From Skermanella stibiiresistens SB22 (GTDB taxonomy: Bacteria; Pseudomonadota; Alphaproteobacteria; Azospirillales; Azospirillaceae): DNA of 64,000 bases. The notes under the pieces were generated by a model. The model was given only the letters and a program-made list of their open reading frames with translations. It ran no database searches and was not told where the DNA came from. Shown here piece after piece: positions 56,058 to 64,000 of this stretch; the first letter of the stretch is position 1, and every line of letters starts with the position of its first letter. The translations under genes and the position numbers were made by a program. Where the stretch lies: contig NZ_AVFL01000022.1 in the NCBI RefSeq assembly GCF_000576635.1, positions 62,001-126,000 of the forward strand, given 5' to 3'.

Positions 56058-56375
56058 TTATCGTGGGGCGCGGGATAACGCCATCGCCAAATCGCGCTTC
56101 AAGTTGGGATCATCGCTGGTCACGCCACGCTCGAACGATTCGAAGGCAGCCGTGAGAGCCTCGATCTCCTCATCGTTCATGACCAAATCGGGGTTGGCCT
56201 GATTTCCGGCGCTCCTCCTTATGATCGAAGCCCAATCCTTGGTCATGGTGAAATTCCCAGTTCCTGGCTTCGCGGCGCGGAGCCTGTGGCTGACGAGATC
56301 GCGGAATCCCTCATCGTAGCCATGATATCCATACGATAGCTTTGTTGGAATATAAAACAATTTGCTGATTCGCAC
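56058..56375 (-). CDS. Hypothetical protein
   Basis: 105 residues. N-terminus MRISKLFYIPTKLSYGYHGY is basic-aromatic; the C-terminal half (NDEEIEALTAAFESFERGVT) is an acidic helix. No family recognised. Convergent with the two-gene hypothetical operon; ribosome-binding site not convincing, so the start may lie at the internal ATG (MTKDWAS). Confidence 0.5.
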   Translation of the reverse strand: MRISKLFYIPTKLSYGYHGYDEGFRDLVSHRLRAAKPGTGNFTMTKDWASIIRRSAGNQANPDLVMNDEEIEALTAAFESFERGVTSDDPNLKRDLAMALSRAPR

Positions 56376-56634
56376 AGTGTTTCATAAAGCTAAAAAATTG
56401 TCAACGCCAAACGGATTTTAACTTTAAGGGCATCGGGCTGGGTAGCCAATCTCGGAAAAGGTGTTTTTGAACAAAGAATAAAACCCTCACGTGTCCGGCA
56501 AATTCCCGCGCTGATCGGTCCCGCCATCTTGATATCGCCCGATAGCCCTTGTTTACATTGGCATGGGCGCTTCACATACTGCCGCCACCACGGTCCTCCG
56601 GATCGATCAAATTGCCAAGACGGTTCGATAGGGC

Positions 56635-57771
56635 ATGGAAACAAACTTTACGAATGCCCGAATCGTCGGGCGCGACGGCGTCCTGAGCGGCGGCGTCTCG
56701 GTTCGGGATGGCGTCATCGCCGAGGTTGGGGACGGGCCGGCCGCTCCGACCGGCGCGCTGGATTTCGAAGGCGATTTCCTGCTGCCCGGCCTGATCGAGA
56801 TGCACACCGACAATGTGGAGAAGCATTTCTCGCCGCGGCCGGGCGTGATCTGGCCGTCGAGCAAGGCGGCGGTGATCGCGCACGACCTCCAGATCGCGGG
56901 CGCTGGCATCACCACGGTGTTCGACGCGCTTTCGGCCGGGGATTATGGTGAGGGCGGCGACCGGCGGCGCATGCTGGCCGACGCGGTCTGGGCGCTCGGC
57001 GCCTGCGCAACGCAGGGCTTCCTGCGCGCCGATCACTTGCTGCACATGCGCTGCGAGGTTTCCGACGCCGGCGTGGTCGAGATCTTCGAACAGTTCGTCA
57101 ACCATCCCCTGCTTCGGCTGGTCTCGCTGATGGACCACACGCCTGGCCAGCGGCAATGGGCGGAAGTGTCCAAGTATCGCCTGTTCCACCGATCGAAGAA
57201 TTGGACCGATCCGGAGTTCCAAGCCCATCTGGAAAGCCTGCTGGAGAGTCAGCAACGCTACGCCCGGCTGCACCGCGAGCAGATCATCGGGATGACCAAG
57301 CCGCGCGCCCTGCGGCTGGCCAGCCACGACGACACCACCGAGGAGCACGTCGCGGAGGCGGTCGCGTCGGGCATCACCATCTCGGAATTTCCGACCACGC
57401 TGGAGGCGGCCGGCGCCGCCCGGCAGGCGGGGATGAAGGTGATCATGGGGGCACCGAACCTGGTGCGCGGCGGGTCCCACTCCGGCAACGCCTCGGCGGC
57501 GGAATTGGCGGGACAGGGGCTGCTCGACGGGTTGTCGTCGGACTATGTGCCGTCGAGCCTGCTGCACGCGGCCTTCCTGCTCCATGGCGTGGTCGGCCTG
57601 CCCTTGCACAAGGCCATCGCGTCGGTGACCGCCAACATCGCCGACATGCTGGACTTGGGCGACAGGGGCGTGATCGAGCCGGGCCGCAGGGCCGACCTGA
57701 TCCGGGTCAGAATGGATGGCGACCTGCCGGTCGTGCTGACGGTCTGGCGCGAGGGCCGCCGGGTCATCTGA
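56635..57771 (+). CDS. phnM: PhnM, ribose-methylphosphonate triphosphate diphosphatase
   Basis: 378 residues, amidohydrolase fold. In the C-P lyase pathway PhnM releases pyrophosphate from alkylphosphonate ribose 5-triphosphate. Signatures: LPGLIEMHTDNVEKHFSPRP (metal histidine and lysine region), GITTVFDALSAGDYGEGG, LVSLMDHTPGQRQW, LASHDDTTEEHVAEAV and GLSSDYVPSSLLHAAF. Full length. No phnGHIJKL genes are near, so either the core operon is elsewhere or PhnM acts outside it. ATG at 56,635. Confidence 0.92.
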   Translation: METNFTNARIVGRDGVLSGGVSVRDGVIAEVGDGPAAPTGALDFEGDFLLPGLIEMHTDNVEKHFSPRPGVIWPSSKAAVIAHDLQIAGAGITTVFDALSAGDYGEGGDRRRMLADAVWALGACATQGFLRADHLLHMRCEVSDAGVVEIFEQFVNHPLLRLVSLMDHTPGQRQWAEVSKYRLFHRSKNWTDPEFQAHLESLLESQQRYARLHREQIIGMTKPRALRLASHDDTTEEHVAEAVASGITISEFPTTLEAAGAARQAGMKVIMGAPNLVRGGSHSGNASAAELAGQGLLDGLSSDYVPSSLLHAAFLLHGVVGLPLHKAIASVTANIADMLDLGDRGVIEPGRRADLIRVRMDGDLPVVLTVWREGRRVI

Positions 57772-57799
57772 GCGCGAGCCGTGAACCCAACGGGAGGGA

Positions 57800-57997
57800 C
57801 TACTTCCCCTTCTTGCCCTTGGCCAGCGCGTCGGCGTGGGTCACTCGGACGCGGCGGTTGATGGTGTCCTTCTCCTCGTCGGAGAAGGACTTCCACTGTT
57901 TCACCTCGGTCCTGCTCCGGCCGCAGCCCTTGCAGATCTTGTCGTCATCGTATTTGCAGACGTCGACGCAGGGGTTCTTGGTCTTCAGCTTTGCCAT
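57800..57997 (-). CDS. DUF1289 small iron-sulfur-like protein
   Basis: 65 residues. Contains the DUF1289 cysteine pattern PCVDVCKYDDDKICKGCGRS followed by TEVKQWKSFSDEEK, four cysteines that may bind a cluster or zinc. Its start (57,997) lies 13 bp inside the end of opgH, so the two are translationally linked. Convergent with phnM. Confidence 0.85.
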   Translation of the reverse strand: MAKLKTKNPCVDVCKYDDDKICKGCGRSRTEVKQWKSFSDEEKDTINRRVRVTHADALAKGKKGK

Positions 57998-59970
57998 GAA
58001 CTCACGATACCCGGCCCGGGCTTGGTCGGCGACCAGTTGGTCAGGCTCTGCTCGATGATGGCGCTGGGCCGGGTCGGCGGCACGCGGGTCAGGCTGGACG
58101 GGTCGACCGCGGGAGTGGGCTCCGCCTCGGCGGTGGCGAGCCGGCGCAGTTCCGGCGGCGGATCGACCTCCTCCGGCGTCAGGAACAGCCCGGCGCGGCG
58201 GGCCGCCAAGCCGAAGTCGGTCCTGCTGGTCCAGACTGTCAGCCAGACCGACACCACCAAGCCGGTGATGACCGGCACCAGCCACCAGAAGAAGTCGGGC
58301 GCCACGTTCAGCACCAGGGCGCCCCAGGCGAGGCCGAGGGCCACGTGCAGCCCATTGCGGCCGATCGCCTCGCGCAGGGTCAGGCCGCGCTCGCCGCGCG
58401 GCTGCGCGTTCCAGGTGACGCTTTTGCCCATCAGCGTCGCGACCACGAAATGGGTGTGGAACAGCATCATGGCGGGCGCCAGCAGCATCGAGAACAGCAG
58501 TTCCAGGAAGGCGCTGGCCCACAGCTTGCCACCGCCGCCGAAGCCGCGGCGCAGCGGGCCGTTGGCCATGGTCAGGATCAGGCTGTAGATCTTGGGCAGC
58601 AGCAGGATCGCGATGGTGACGCCGAACAGGGAGATCGTCTCGGACATCTTCGAGACCGGCCAGTTGGGGAACAGGTTGTAGCCGGGCAGGAAGTAGCTAT
58701 GGCCGGTGACCGTCTGGTGCAGGATGTCGATCGTGCTGAGCGTCAGCAGCAGGAGCCAGAGCGGCGACGAGACATAGCCCAGCACGCCCATGATCAGGTG
58801 CAGCCGGCTGAGCGGGTGCAGGCCGCGGGTCGGCAGCAGGCGCAGGTGCTGCAGGTTGCCCTGGCACCAGCGACGGTCGCGAACGGCGTAGTCGATGGTG
58901 TTGGGCGGCAGTTCCTCGAAGCTGCCCTGAAGCTCGGGCACGATCCAGACCTGCCAGCCGGCGCGGCGCATCAGCGCCGCCTCGACGAAGTCGTGGCTGA
59001 GGATCTCGCCGCCGAGCGGGGCCTGGCCGGACAGCACCGGCAGGCCGCAATGCTCGATGAAGGCGCTGGTCCGGATGATCGCGTTGTGTCCCCAGTAGTT
59101 GCCCTCGCCCAGCTGCCACCAGGACAGCCCGCTGACCAGCGCCGGGCCGTAGAGCCGGCTGCCGAACTGGAGGATGCGGCCGAACAGCGTCTCCTGGTTG
59201 ACCGGCGCCGGCAGCGTCTGGATGATGCCGGTGCCGGGGTTGTCCTGCATCAGCTTGGACAACGACACGATGGTGTCGCCCGACATCACGCTGTCGGCGT
59301 CGAGCACCAGCATGTGGTCGTAGGACGCTCCCCAGTTGCGCAGGAACTCGGCGATGTTGCCGGCCTTGCGCCCGGTGTTGTCCTCGCGCCGGCGATAGAA
59401 GATGCGGCCGTTGCCGTCCATCCGCTTGCACAGCGCCGCCCAGCCCGCCTCCTCCTCGGCCGCGATCTCCGGCTTGCGGGTGTCGCTGAGCACGAACAGG
59501 TCGAAATGGCGGTCCTCGCCGGTCGCCTTCAGCGAGCGCCAGGTCGCCTCCAGCCCGGCGAAGACCCGGTTGGGGTCCTCGTTGTAGATCGGCATGATGA
59601 TCGCCGTCCGGGCCTTCAGTTCGACCGGCTTCGATGGGTCCAGGCCGGCGGGGTCGCGCCCGAACAGCCGGACCACGAATCCTACGGTCGCGGTCCAGAA
59701 CGAGGTCGAGATCCAGGCGAAGCTGATCGTGAACAGCGCGAAGATCGCCATCTCCACGGCGGTGAAGCCATTGGCCCGCAACACGTCGGCCATCAGGTAC
59801 GAGGCCGACAGGGTGGAGACGATCACCAGCGCGAAATAGACCAGCCGCCGCCACAGCGCCGTCCGGCGCAGATAGGCGGCGTTCCGGGCGGCATCCTCGG
59901 GGATGCCCAAAGGAGCGCCTGGGGGAACGTCGGGCATCGGACGTGATCCTTCGGTATGGTCCTCGGTCAT
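57985..59970 (-). CDS. opgH: OpgH/MdoH, osmoregulated periplasmic glucan glucosyltransferase
   Basis: 661 residues. Inner-membrane GT2 enzyme that polymerises glucose from UDP-glucose and moves it to the periplasm. Motifs: TAIIMPIYNEDPNRVFAGLE, HMLVLDADSVMSGDTIVSLS (DxD), YWGHNAIIRTSAFIEHCGLP and the QxxRW-like RDRRWCQGNLQHLRLL. Several membrane helices flank the domain. The ATG at 59,970 overlaps the opgG stop. Shorter than the E. coli enzyme, mostly at the N-terminus. Confidence 0.95.
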   Translation of the reverse strand: MTEDHTEGSRPMPDVPPGAPLGIPEDAARNAAYLRRTALWRRLVYFALVIVSTLSASYLMADVLRANGFTAVEMAIFALFTISFAWISTSFWTATVGFVVRLFGRDPAGLDPSKPVELKARTAIIMPIYNEDPNRVFAGLEATWRSLKATGEDRHFDLFVLSDTRKPEIAAEEEAGWAALCKRMDGNGRIFYRRREDNTGRKAGNIAEFLRNWGASYDHMLVLDADSVMSGDTIVSLSKLMQDNPGTGIIQTLPAPVNQETLFGRILQFGSRLYGPALVSGLSWWQLGEGNYWGHNAIIRTSAFIEHCGLPVLSGQAPLGGEILSHDFVEAALMRRAGWQVWIVPELQGSFEELPPNTIDYAVRDRRWCQGNLQHLRLLPTRGLHPLSRLHLIMGVLGYVSSPLWLLLLTLSTIDILHQTVTGHSYFLPGYNLFPNWPVSKMSETISLFGVTIAILLLPKIYSLILTMANGPLRRGFGGGGKLWASAFLELLFSMLLAPAMMLFHTHFVVATLMGKSVTWNAQPRGERGLTLREAIGRNGLHVALGLAWGALVLNVAPDFFWWLVPVITGLVVSVWLTVWTSRTDFGLAARRAGLFLTPEEVDPPPELRRLATAEAEPTPAVDPSSLTRVPPTRPSAIIEQSLTNWSPTKPGPGIVSSWQS

Positions 59971-61601
59971 GAGGGCGACCAGAGATAGACCCAGCTCTCG
60001 CTCAACGTCTGGCCGCGCAGGCGCAGGGTGCAGCGCAGGTCGGCCGGCTTGCCGTCGGGGATCAGGTCGAAGAAGACCCGCCAGCCGCTGGTCTCGGAAT
60101 TGCGGTGGACGATCACCGGGCGAAGCTCGCCGGCGGTGGTCGTGACGACCGCCTCGATCGGCTGCTCCGCGCGGAGCGACGCCAAGTCGCCGCCCTGGAA
60201 CTCCAACACGAAATGCCGGCCCTCGCGCGGCAGGTCGGGACGTCCGGGAACCCGGGCCGAACCGATCCGGGTCGAGACGGCGCGGGCCAGCGGCGGCCAT
60301 TCCGGCGTCTCCAGCACCGACTTCAGGCTATAGGAGAAGTCGACCGCCTCACCGGCGCGAATCCGGCGCTCGGGCACCCAATAGGCCACGATGTTGTCGT
60401 TGATCTCCTCGTCGGTCGGGATCTCGACCACCTCGACCCGGCCCTTGCCCCAATCGCCGTGTGGCTCGATCCAGTAGCTGGGCCGCCGGTTGTACAGCGA
60501 CTCGAGGTCCTGGTAGTGGTTGAAGTCGCGGTCGCGCTGGATCAGGCCGAAGCGGCGCGGGTTCTCGTCGGCGAAGGAGCTGACGCGCAGGTCCTTGGGA
60601 TTGGTCAAGGGGCGCCAGATCCATTCGCCGCGCCCGGTCTGCATCTGCAAGCCGTCGCTGTCATGGACCTCGGGACGGAAGTCGTCGAACGACCGGGTGC
60701 GGCTCTCGCCGAACAGGAACATGCTGGTGAGCGGCGCCACGCCCAGCTTGCCGATGTCGCGGCGCGGATAGATCGTGGACGTGACCTCCGCCTCGGTGTC
60801 GGTGCCGGGCCGCAGCACGATCCGATAGGCGCCGGTGGCGCTGCGGCTGTCGAGCAGGGCGTACAGCGTCAGCTGGGTCGCGTCGGCGCCGGGTTCCTCG
60901 ATCCAGAACTCGCGGAACCGGGGGAAGTCCTCGCCGCTCGACTCGGCGGTATCGACCGCCAGGCCGCGGGCCGAGGCGCCATAGATCTGGTCGCGGCCGA
61001 GCACGCGGAAATAGCTGGCGCCGAGGAAGACGGCCAGTTCGTCGGCGTAGTCGGGCCGGTTGAGCGGGTAGTGGATGCGGAGGCCGGCGAAGCCGAGATC
61101 GGCCGGCAGGCCGTCGCCGAAATTATTGGCGCCATAGTCGAACATGTCGGGCCGGTATGCGACCGGGGTCGCCTGACCCTCGCGCAGCAGGTTGATCCGC
61201 ACCGGCTGCTGGTAGAGGAAGCCCAGGTGGAAGAACTGCAGCTGGAACAGCTTCTCGCCGCGCCAGAGCGACTTCTCCGGCTTGAACCGGATGTCGCGGT
61301 AGCGGTCGTAGGACAGATCGCGCAACGGTTGGGGCAACTGACCCTGGCCATCGGAGTGGTTCTGTTTGGCGAGATCCTGGGCAAGACGCTGGACCGTCTC
61401 GAAACCGAACGTGGGCTGGGGCTCGGCGGGTTGCGCAGGAACCGTGTCGGGCCGCGGCGGCTGGGCCTGCGCGCCCGCGTCCTGCGCCAGGGCCGAGCCG
61501 AACGGCAGCAGTCCGGCGGCGCCGGCTCCAGCGGTGGCGATCAGGAACTTGCGGCGGTCGAAGCCCTGCGCTGAGCGCGGGCGGAGCGGTTCGTCGTTCA
61601 T
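59967..61601 (-). CDS. opgG: OpgG/OpgD, periplasmic glucan biosynthesis protein
   Basis: 544 residues. The N-terminus FDRRKFLIATAGAGAAGLLP is a Tat signal (twin arginine), as in E. coli OpgD. The mature protein shows PQPLRDLSYDRYRDIRFKPE, YPLNRPDYADELAVFLGASY and the acidic-rich GEWIWRPLTNPKDLRVSSFA of the MdoG family. It shapes or branches the glucan made by OpgH. ATG at 61,601. The Tat signal favours an OpgD-like identity, while gene order opgG-opgH is the usual one. Confidence 0.92.
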   Translation of the reverse strand: MNDEPLRPRSAQGFDRRKFLIATAGAGAAGLLPFGSALAQDAGAQAQPPRPDTVPAQPAEPQPTFGFETVQRLAQDLAKQNHSDGQGQLPQPLRDLSYDRYRDIRFKPEKSLWRGEKLFQLQFFHLGFLYQQPVRINLLREGQATPVAYRPDMFDYGANNFGDGLPADLGFAGLRIHYPLNRPDYADELAVFLGASYFRVLGRDQIYGASARGLAVDTAESSGEDFPRFREFWIEEPGADATQLTLYALLDSRSATGAYRIVLRPGTDTEAEVTSTIYPRRDIGKLGVAPLTSMFLFGESRTRSFDDFRPEVHDSDGLQMQTGRGEWIWRPLTNPKDLRVSSFADENPRRFGLIQRDRDFNHYQDLESLYNRRPSYWIEPHGDWGKGRVEVVEIPTDEEINDNIVAYWVPERRIRAGEAVDFSYSLKSVLETPEWPPLARAVSTRIGSARVPGRPDLPREGRHFVLEFQGGDLASLRAEQPIEAVVTTTAGELRPVIVHRNSETSGWRVFFDLIPDGKPADLRCTLRLRGQTLSESWVYLWSPS

Positions 61602-61863
61602 GTACTCCAACTGCGTCCGGGTGGGATAGGTTCCGATATCGTCGGTCTGGCCGCCATCGGCGTGCCGACGGCGGTTCTCGCGGATGCGAACACCCGCACA
61701 TCCAACACTCAACAGCCTCATTTAGTCCTTCGCCGCATGGCAAAAAAGGGCTGCCTCGCATTATGGCGGAAGTGTGATCCACGCGTCGTGAGTAACGGAG
61801 GGAGTGCGGGGATCAAAATGATGAAGCTGGCTGAAGCCAGTGAAAGACCCATATGAACAGGCC

Positions 61864-62562
61864 ATGCTGAGGTTTCTGCTTTTTCTTTGTGGCGCCGCGA
61901 CGGGTGCCGCCGCCGTCCTGATCTATGTTGGCATCGTCACGGTGCCACCTTCCTGGACGCCGTGGGGGCCGCTCGATCTGGCGGAGGAACCGGGGGTCTT
62001 CACGCGGATTCAGCTGGCTGGACTGCGCGACGAGCCGGGCGAATGCTTCGAGGCGCTGGAGAAGGCGGGCATCACCTTCGCGGTCCAACCCCAGCGCCCG
62101 GTGGAGAATGGCTGCGGTTTGGTCGACACCGCCCGTGTGCGCCAAGTCGCGACCACCTATAGCGGGGCCTTCGTGGCGACCTGCCCAGTGATCGCGGCGC
62201 TCTACCTGTTCGAGCGCCATGTGCTCGATCCGGCGGCGCGGCTTCACCTGAACTCGGGCGTCGCGCGGATCAACCATTTCGGCACCTACAACTGCCGGAA
62301 CGTCTATGGCCGGGCGGTGGGGCGGCGCAGCGAGCACGCGCTGGCAAACGCGATCGACATCGGCGGCGTCGTGCTGGAGGATGGCCGCATCGTGTCGCTG
62401 GCGCGTCACTGGGACCGCGGAGGAAGCCCCGAGGGCCGCTTCCTCCGCGAGGTCAACGATGGCGCCTGCCGCTTCTTCAACGCCGTGCTGGGGCCGGAAT
62501 ACAACGCCGCCCACCACGATCACTTCCACCTCGACATGGGGCGGTGGCGGGTCTGCCGGTGA
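61864..62562 (+). CDS. Extensin-like C-terminal domain protein
   Basis: 232 residues with an N-terminal membrane anchor (FLLFLCGAATGAAAVLIYVG). The extensin-like_C domain is visible: C-rich GECFEALEKAGI, ENGCGLVDTARV, RINHFGTYNCRNVYG, SEHALANAIDIGG and the end HHDHFHLDMGRWRVC, whose histidines resemble peptidoglycan-peptidase metal sites. A cell-wall role in the periplasm is inferred. ATG at 61,864 starts the anchor; a GTG at 61,840 is possible. Confidence 0.88.
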   Translation: MLRFLLFLCGAATGAAAVLIYVGIVTVPPSWTPWGPLDLAEEPGVFTRIQLAGLRDEPGECFEALEKAGITFAVQPQRPVENGCGLVDTARVRQVATTYSGAFVATCPVIAALYLFERHVLDPAARLHLNSGVARINHFGTYNCRNVYGRAVGRRSEHALANAIDIGGVVLEDGRIVSLARHWDRGGSPEGRFLREVNDGACRFFNAVLGPEYNAAHHDHFHLDMGRWRVCR

Positions 62563-62601
62563 CTGGGGGCACGAAGCGGAGGTGAGGAAAATATAGGCAA
62601 T

Positions 62602-62626
62602 AAAAAAGCCCCGGCGCTGCCGAGGC
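62602..62626 (-). terminator. Strong intrinsic terminator on the minus strand
   Basis: 8-bp stem (GCCTCGGC / GCCGGGGC, one wobble pair), 3-nt loop and six T on the minus strand. It faces away from the extensin gene and ends the candidate RNA. Confidence 0.75.
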
Positions 62627-62760
62627 CTTGAATCTTGGACTTTCTGGAGTGGCCTTCTTTTGTGCCACCTGAACTAGTCTCAAGCTCCTTATTTGGAGCG
62701 TTTCTTCCCTGTTCGCTGGCCGCCTTTTTATTAGGCGATCCGTTCTTGGCGTGCTCATTT
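62602..62760 (-). ncRNA. Candidate small RNA with hairpin ladder and intrinsic terminator
   Basis: On the minus strand, from right to left: hairpin CGCCT/AGGCG (62,721-62,737), GCTCC/GGAGC (62,684-62,699), GTGGC/GCCAC (62,649-62,668), then a GC-rich terminator stem (62,608-62,626, one G-U pair) followed by six T. Loops are A-rich. No coding gene feeds this terminator: the region upstream on this strand is gene-free to 63,029. A TTGACA at 62,795-62,790 could be the -35. The 5' end is approximate. Confidence 0.5.
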
Positions 62761-62814
62761 TCTAGCAGAGTTCGGTCTGTGATTTAAACTGTCAAAACGG
62801 CCTATGACATTAGA

Positions 62815-62902
62815 CATAGTTGGCTTTGTGCCGCCGCGGACTCCTCCGCGTGTGTTTCGGCGGGTGCGTATCTCCTAAGCCTTGCAAATTAGGAGAATTT
62901 TT
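62815..62902 (+). ncRNA. Candidate plus-strand small RNA
   Basis: Hairpin CGCGGA-CTCC-TCCGCG (62,835-62,850) and a perfect 8-bp stem TCTCCTAA/TTAGGAGA (62,871-62,896) followed by ATTTTT, a plausible terminator. The first loop exposes CTCC, an anti-Shine-Dalgarno-like sequence. No gene of its own precedes it; the start is not defined. Confidence 0.4.
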
Positions 62903-63028
62903 GTGATTTATGAGCTTAATTGATTGCTGTCGGATGGTTTGTTTCCACCGTGACGCCACCGTCGTGATTGATAGCGCCATTTTTTGATCAGCCGAGATCC
63001 TCGGTTTCGATTCGTTTTGAGGTTTAGC

Positions 63029-63553
63029 ATGGCACGTGATGGCCGGGTGGCGAGCGCCGCCCTGTTGCTCTTCCTGTCGCTGGCCGGTGTCGCCGGCCTC
63101 GCGGTGGTTCCGGCCGTGGCGCAGCCCCTGCCGCCGATATCCAGCTCCAACGGTCCCGGCAATGGCCCCCCCGGCATTCCCCCCGATGTGCTGACCATCC
63201 CGCAACTGCCGGTCCCACCGAGCAGCAGCTTCGCCATAGACGACACGGTTTTGGTCGGCAACGACGACGACTGGACCGGTCAGGTCATCCTCAACGCGCC
63301 CTATTCGGTCATCCAGGTCACGCAGTTCTACCGGACGGAGATGCCCAAGATGGGCTGGGCCGAGACCGCGATCGTCCGCGCCCGCCGGACCTCGATCTCG
63401 TTCGTGCGCGACCAGCGCGTGGCGACCATCCGGATCAGCATCCAGAAGGACGACACCAAGCGCACCGACATCGACGTGGTGGTCTCGCCGATCCAGACGA
63501 AGATGACGCCGGGCACCCCGGGCGCGTCGATCCCGCTGCCCCGGCTCAAATAG
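63029..63553 (+). CDS. Exported hypothetical protein
   Basis: 174 residues with a Sec signal peptide (RVASAALLLFLSLAGVAGLAVVPAVAQ, cleavage after AVA). A Pro/Gly/Ser linker is followed by a small domain: DWTGQVILNAPYSVIQVTQF, then YRTEMPKMGWAETAIVRARR and a beta-rich SISFVRDQRVATIRISIQK. The pattern (segment with YRxEMPKxGW) resembles small periplasmic domains found in envelope lipoproteins. The family is not firmly recognised. ATG at 63,029. Confidence 0.75.
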   Translation: MARDGRVASAALLLFLSLAGVAGLAVVPAVAQPLPPISSSNGPGNGPPGIPPDVLTIPQLPVPPSSSFAIDDTVLVGNDDDWTGQVILNAPYSVIQVTQFYRTEMPKMGWAETAIVRARRTSISFVRDQRVATIRISIQKDDTKRTDIDVVVSPIQTKMTPGTPGASIPLPRLK

Positions 63554-63678
63554 GGGACTGAAATAGGGCGGGCTCCTTCCGGATCCCTCATCGATCGCTT
63601 GCGCCCAGGCCGCTTGTCGGGTCACATCACGGCCAGACCGGCGGGACAGCCGGAGCCAACGATCGAGGGGGGACCCCA

Positions 63679-64000
63679 ATGACCAGTCAACCCATGGGCG
63701 GAGATCCCATCGTCATCACCGCCGCCGCGCGCACGCCGATGGGCGGCTTCCAGGGCGACCTCGCCACGGCCACCGCGCCGGAACTGGGCGCCACCGCGAT
63801 CCGCGCCGCCCTCGACCGCGCCGGACTGGCCGCCGATCAGGTCGACGAGGTGATCATGGGCTGCGTGCTGCCGGCCGGCCTGGGACAGGCGCCGGCGCGG
63901 CAAGCCTCGCTGGGAGCCGGCATCCCCGAGTCGGTCGGCTGCACGACCATCAACAAGATGTGCGGATCGGGCATGAAGGCCGCCATGCTGGCCCATGACC
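63679..64000 (+). CDS. Acetyl-CoA C-acetyltransferase (thiolase), 5' part
   Basis: Runs off the right edge after about 107 residues. Start ATG 63,679 has a GAGGGGGG site. Thiolase hallmarks: [20 protein letters not shown] near the N-terminus, [20 protein letters not shown], and the acyl-binding cysteine in [18 protein letters not shown]. Condenses or cleaves acetoacetyl-CoA; PHB or fatty-acid breakdown are both possible. Confidence 0.93.
   Translation, partial: MTSQPMGGDPIVITAAARTPMGGFQGDLATATAPELGATAIRAALDRAGLAADQVDEVIMGCVLPAGLGQAPARQASLGAGIPESVGCTTINKMCGSGMKAAMLAHD

Noticed and set aside
62477-62758. 93-codon minus-strand frame after the extensin gene
   Set aside because: It runs through hairpins and the intrinsic terminator and into the extensin gene in antisense, so an RNA gene is a better reading.

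Overview
This 64 kb window is a GC-rich chromosomal segment, almost certainly from an alphaproteobacterium. The support is an Rrf2-led suf operon with sufU and sufT, an NnrU-type membrane protein, a Tat-exported OpgG/OpgD plus OpgH pair, and general-stress (EcfG-like) promoter patterns in front of several genes. A pigmented member of the Rhodospirillales (Azospirillum/Skermanella-like) is a reasonable inference, but not proven here. No rRNA, tRNA, intact insertion sequence, prophage or CRISPR array was found.

Layout. 1-1,383: the 3' end of pepN, an orphan HigA and a gene-free stretch. 1,384-8,153: a complete suf iron-sulfur assembly operon (Rrf2 regulator, sufB, C, D, S, U, T, A) with a 25-bp palindromic operator at its promoter. 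It ends at a long hairpin repeat that recurs inverted at 33.5 kb. 8,293-13,113 (minus strand): a small acetyltransferase, two exported alpha/beta hydrolases and a large catalase. 13,374-24,523: housekeeping and envelope genes (MFS, SPOR protein, glycosyltransferase 39, L,D-transpeptidase, pyrB, FucU-like, acyl-CoA ligase, MetQ). 24,743-26,736: MOSC protein and a LOV-domain histidine kinase whose ATPase half looks degenerate. 26,737-30,171: a visibly AT-richer island with a cytoplasmic subtilase, a separate inhibitor-like protein, a beta-rich unknown protein and a long gene-free tract. 30,172-33,384: TetR/SDR divergon, a RelE/HigA-type toxin-antitoxin pair and an XRE protein. 33,635-44,708: ilvD, tenA, rpoH, a 41-residue membrane microprotein, MFS, PfpI protease, modD/nnrU, a higA with a dead higB, a cupin and argG.

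44,717-55,245 is the most distinctive region. Eight minus-strand genes, most with 4-bp stop/start overlaps, encode two carotenoid desaturase/oxidase homologues (crtN and crtNb type), a PlsC-type acyltransferase, a CrtQ-like glycosyltransferase, a type III polyketide synthase, a methyltransferase, a flavoprotein and a DUF1045 protein. An aldehyde dehydrogenase is transcribed divergently. This pairs a staphyloxanthin-like C30 carotenoid acid/glycoside/ester toolkit with an srsABC-like phenolic-lipid cassette. 55,352-56,375 holds three unknown genes. 56,635-63,553 holds phnM, a DUF1289 protein, opgH, opgG/D, an extensin-like protein, a gene-free interval with two candidate small RNAs, and an exported unknown protein. 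The window ends inside a thiolase gene.

A theme across the window is stress physiology. GGAAC-N19-TT or GGAAC-N18-TT patterns, the alphaproteobacterial EcfG promoter form, stand in the correct orientation before katE, rpoH, the pfpI protease and a small membrane protein gene. A one-mismatch version precedes the LOV kinase.
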